From positions 1 to 43,100 of the forward strand of contig JAKVKP010000021.1 of NCBI GenBank assembly GCA_022484805.1: a DNA stretch of 43,100 nt, read 5' to 3'. Shown one piece after another: positions 42,020 to 43,100 of the stretch. Each line of letters starts with the position of its first letter. Within the stretch, counting starts at the first letter, position 1. Made by a program: the position numbers and the translations under genes. A model generated the notes under the pieces. That model ran no database searches. It saw only the letters and a list, made by a program, of their open reading frames with translations, and was not told the origin of the DNA. The DNA comes from Streptococcaceae bacterium. Lineage in GTDB: Bacteria > Bacillota > Bacilli > Lactobacillales > Streptococcaceae.

Positions 42020-42387
42020 CTCATATCACTCCATTTCAATGTGGTTCTAAAAATCAATATCATTATAGCAGTAAATCCACATAAAAAAGACTTCTTATTA
42101 TGTCCAGTCTAAGGTAAAAAACAGATAACCACTTTTGATAGTTGACTCAAAAAATTGCATCTAATGATAGCATTTAAGCATGGTATATCTACATTTCACT
42201 AAAAATCAATAAAATAAATACAACTAAAAAAGAAGTCACATACAGACAAATGCACAGACCTCTTAAAGTATTAAATTATAAATCCACCACATCGATAAGA
42301 CATAATTATTATGGCAACTCTAAGCAACTTACTCAATAAATACGGGACTTTTTATATTGATATTATCAATTATTACTTAAATGATTT
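42020..42387. other. Intergenic region between the hypothetical gene and the LXG-accessory-like cluster
   Basis: About 370 bp of AT-rich DNA. Besides the extended -10 (TGCTATAAT, about 42062-42070, minus strand) for the 41621 gene I see no open frame of note and only a weak stem TTGAT-AAT-ATCAA near 42355. Confidence 0.5.
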
Positions 42388-42651
42388 CTAAAAAGAATCG
42401 AGTAACTTGTCTTGCTTTTCAAACACTTCAGTTATTTTTTTACCAAATTGGCCTTTAACGGAATAATCTAAGCCTTCCGAAGCATTATCCAAAGTAGTTT
42501 TTGTATTTTCTAATTCAGATTTACCCTTCTTTTTCACTTGCTTCTGATTTTGTTCACTTTCTAGCATTTTTTCAATCGCTAATGCCATTATGTCAACTTT
42601 CTCTAGTTGTTTTTGTAATTCTTTAAATGCTTTTTCTAATGTTTCTAGCAC
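42388..42651 (-). CDS. Small coiled-coil protein, possible type VII/LXG accessory
   Basis: An 87-aa highly charged helical protein beginning LETLEKAFKELQKQLEKVDI. The start is GTG with GGAGG 8 nt upstream, 17 bp after the preceding gene. Size, helicity and neighbours fit the small proteins encoded ahead of LXG toxins in type VII secretion loci. I do not match it to a named domain. It is the last gene of its group; no LXG toxin follows. Confidence 0.5.
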   Translation of the reverse strand: MLETLEKAFKELQKQLEKVDIMALAIEKMLESEQNQKQVKKKGKSELENTKTTLDNASEGLDYSVKGQFGKKITEVFEKQDKLLDSF

Positions 42652-42668
42652 AGAATCAACCTCCCAGA

Positions 42669-42974
42669 TTATTTGTTTTGATTGAGTTTTTCTTGATAAT
42701 TCAATTCATTATTCTCTAGTTTTTTTAGAAGACTTTTTTGTTCATGATTAATAATTTCATCATAGCTATTTTGGACTTTAATTAATTCTTGCTTAAAATA
42801 TGACACAGCTTGATGATCTAATTTATCGTTTCTAAGTTTCATATCTAAATTTTGATACGCTTGTTCTAGAGCTTGTTCGCCTCTTTTTTTAAAATTATGC
42901 AATAATTCTTCGTCAGATTCTAGTTGACGACGGTTATTTTGATAATCCATAATAATTTGTTCTTCTTGAACCAT
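42669..42974 (-). CDS. DUF3958-like helical protein (type VII LXG accessory, Lap2 type)
   Basis: A 101-aa fully helical, charged protein (NNRRQLESDEELLHNFKKRG..., ALEQAYQNLDMKL). Composition, size and position after a TIGR04197-like gene suggest the DUF3958/Lap2 group, which forms helical complexes with LXG effectors. The assignment rests on general resemblance, not on a clear motif. GAGG precedes the ATG. Confidence 0.5.
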   Translation of the reverse strand: MVQEEQIIMDYQNNRRQLESDEELLHNFKKRGEQALEQAYQNLDMKLRNDKLDHQAVSYFKQELIKVQNSYDEIINHEQKSLLKKLENNELNYQEKLNQNK

Positions 42975-42988
42975 ATTCTAATTACCTC

Positions 42989-43100
42989 TAGATTTCTTTG
43001 AGCTGTTGGGCTAATTCACTATCTCTTTGAACCACTTCATTAATCTTAGCTTGAATTTCTGAAGTGAGACTAGAAAAGTTTTCAGCCATTGTTGTTATTT
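42989..43100 (-). CDS. C-terminal part of a TIGR04197/WXG100-like small type VII protein (cut by window edge)
   Basis: The minus-strand frame ends TSEIQAKINEVVQRDSELAQ followed by QLKEI and a TAG at 42989-42991. The VVQRDSELA helix is typical of the C-termini of TIGR04197 / DUF3130 (Lap1) proteins. The beginning lies beyond the window. An internal ATG at about 43091 exists, but the frame stays open past it. Confidence 0.5.

Noticed and set aside
42388..42651. N-terminal fragment of an LXG toxin
   Set aside because: The frame ends cleanly after 87 aa, and no continuation of an LXG domain is visible in any frame downstream.

Overview
The window is AT-rich DNA from a Gram-positive bacterium of the Bacillota, most likely Lactobacillales. 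Supporting signs are strong GGAGG-type ribosome binding sites, LPxTG surface pili with class C sortases, small helical proteins of the WXG100/LXG type at the right edge, an oleate hydratase of the lactic-acid-bacterium size class, and TATAAT/TTGACA promoters with U-tailed hairpin terminators. The genus cannot be fixed from the sequence. I saw no rRNA, tRNA or CRISPR array.

Layout. 1-130: end of an IS256-like element. 0.2-4.3 kb: Ca2+/Na+ antiporter behind a leader terminator, a membrane-anchored amidase and a short MutS-family ATPase. 4.4-17.4 kb: a long minus-strand amino-acid utilisation region. It holds a membrane protein, class III aminotransferase, Fe-alcohol dehydrogenase, RocB-like M20 hydrolase, D-2-hydroxyacid dehydrogenase, dimethylargininase/arginine-deiminase-fold hydrolase, HisC-like aminotransferase, a decayed ornithine-cyclodeaminase-like remnant, D-amino acid aminotransferase and a polar amino acid ABC importer. 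A divergent LysR regulator faces the importer, with a TGTCATA-AAA-TATGACA palindrome between them. I read this as import of a basic or guanidino amino acid, followed by hydrolysis, transamination and reduction of the resulting oxo-acids and aldehydes. The substrate is not proven.

17.5-31.5 kb: housekeeping and stress genes. These are UspA, oleate hydratase, a hypoxanthine-DNA glycosylase, a Mn/Zn ABC transporter behind a DtxR/MntR-type box, a redox HxlR pair, a frameshifted RibD/DHFR-like pseudogene, LOG, a MazG-like protein, a MarR-MFS pair, an SDR enzyme and two GNATs. One GNAT sits behind a leader terminator.

31.6-41.5 kb: a pilus operon. It contains tip and basal pilins fused in one reading frame, a backbone pilin, two class C sortases with unusual C-terminal extensions, and an unknown small protein. 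Next to it is an orphan tyrosine recombinase. Two 27-bp core-like sites in inverted orientation (25/27 identical) flank the recombinase gene. A good promoter just inside the left site points at the pilus operon, and paired CCGTCAA repeats sit on both sides of the gene. This looks like a self-contained invertible switch that could make the pilus phase-variable, and it is the most interesting feature of the window.

41.6-43.1 kb: an unknown protein and a cluster of small helical proteins resembling the accessory (Lap) genes of type VII LXG toxin loci. The cluster is cut by the window edge and no toxin gene follows it.
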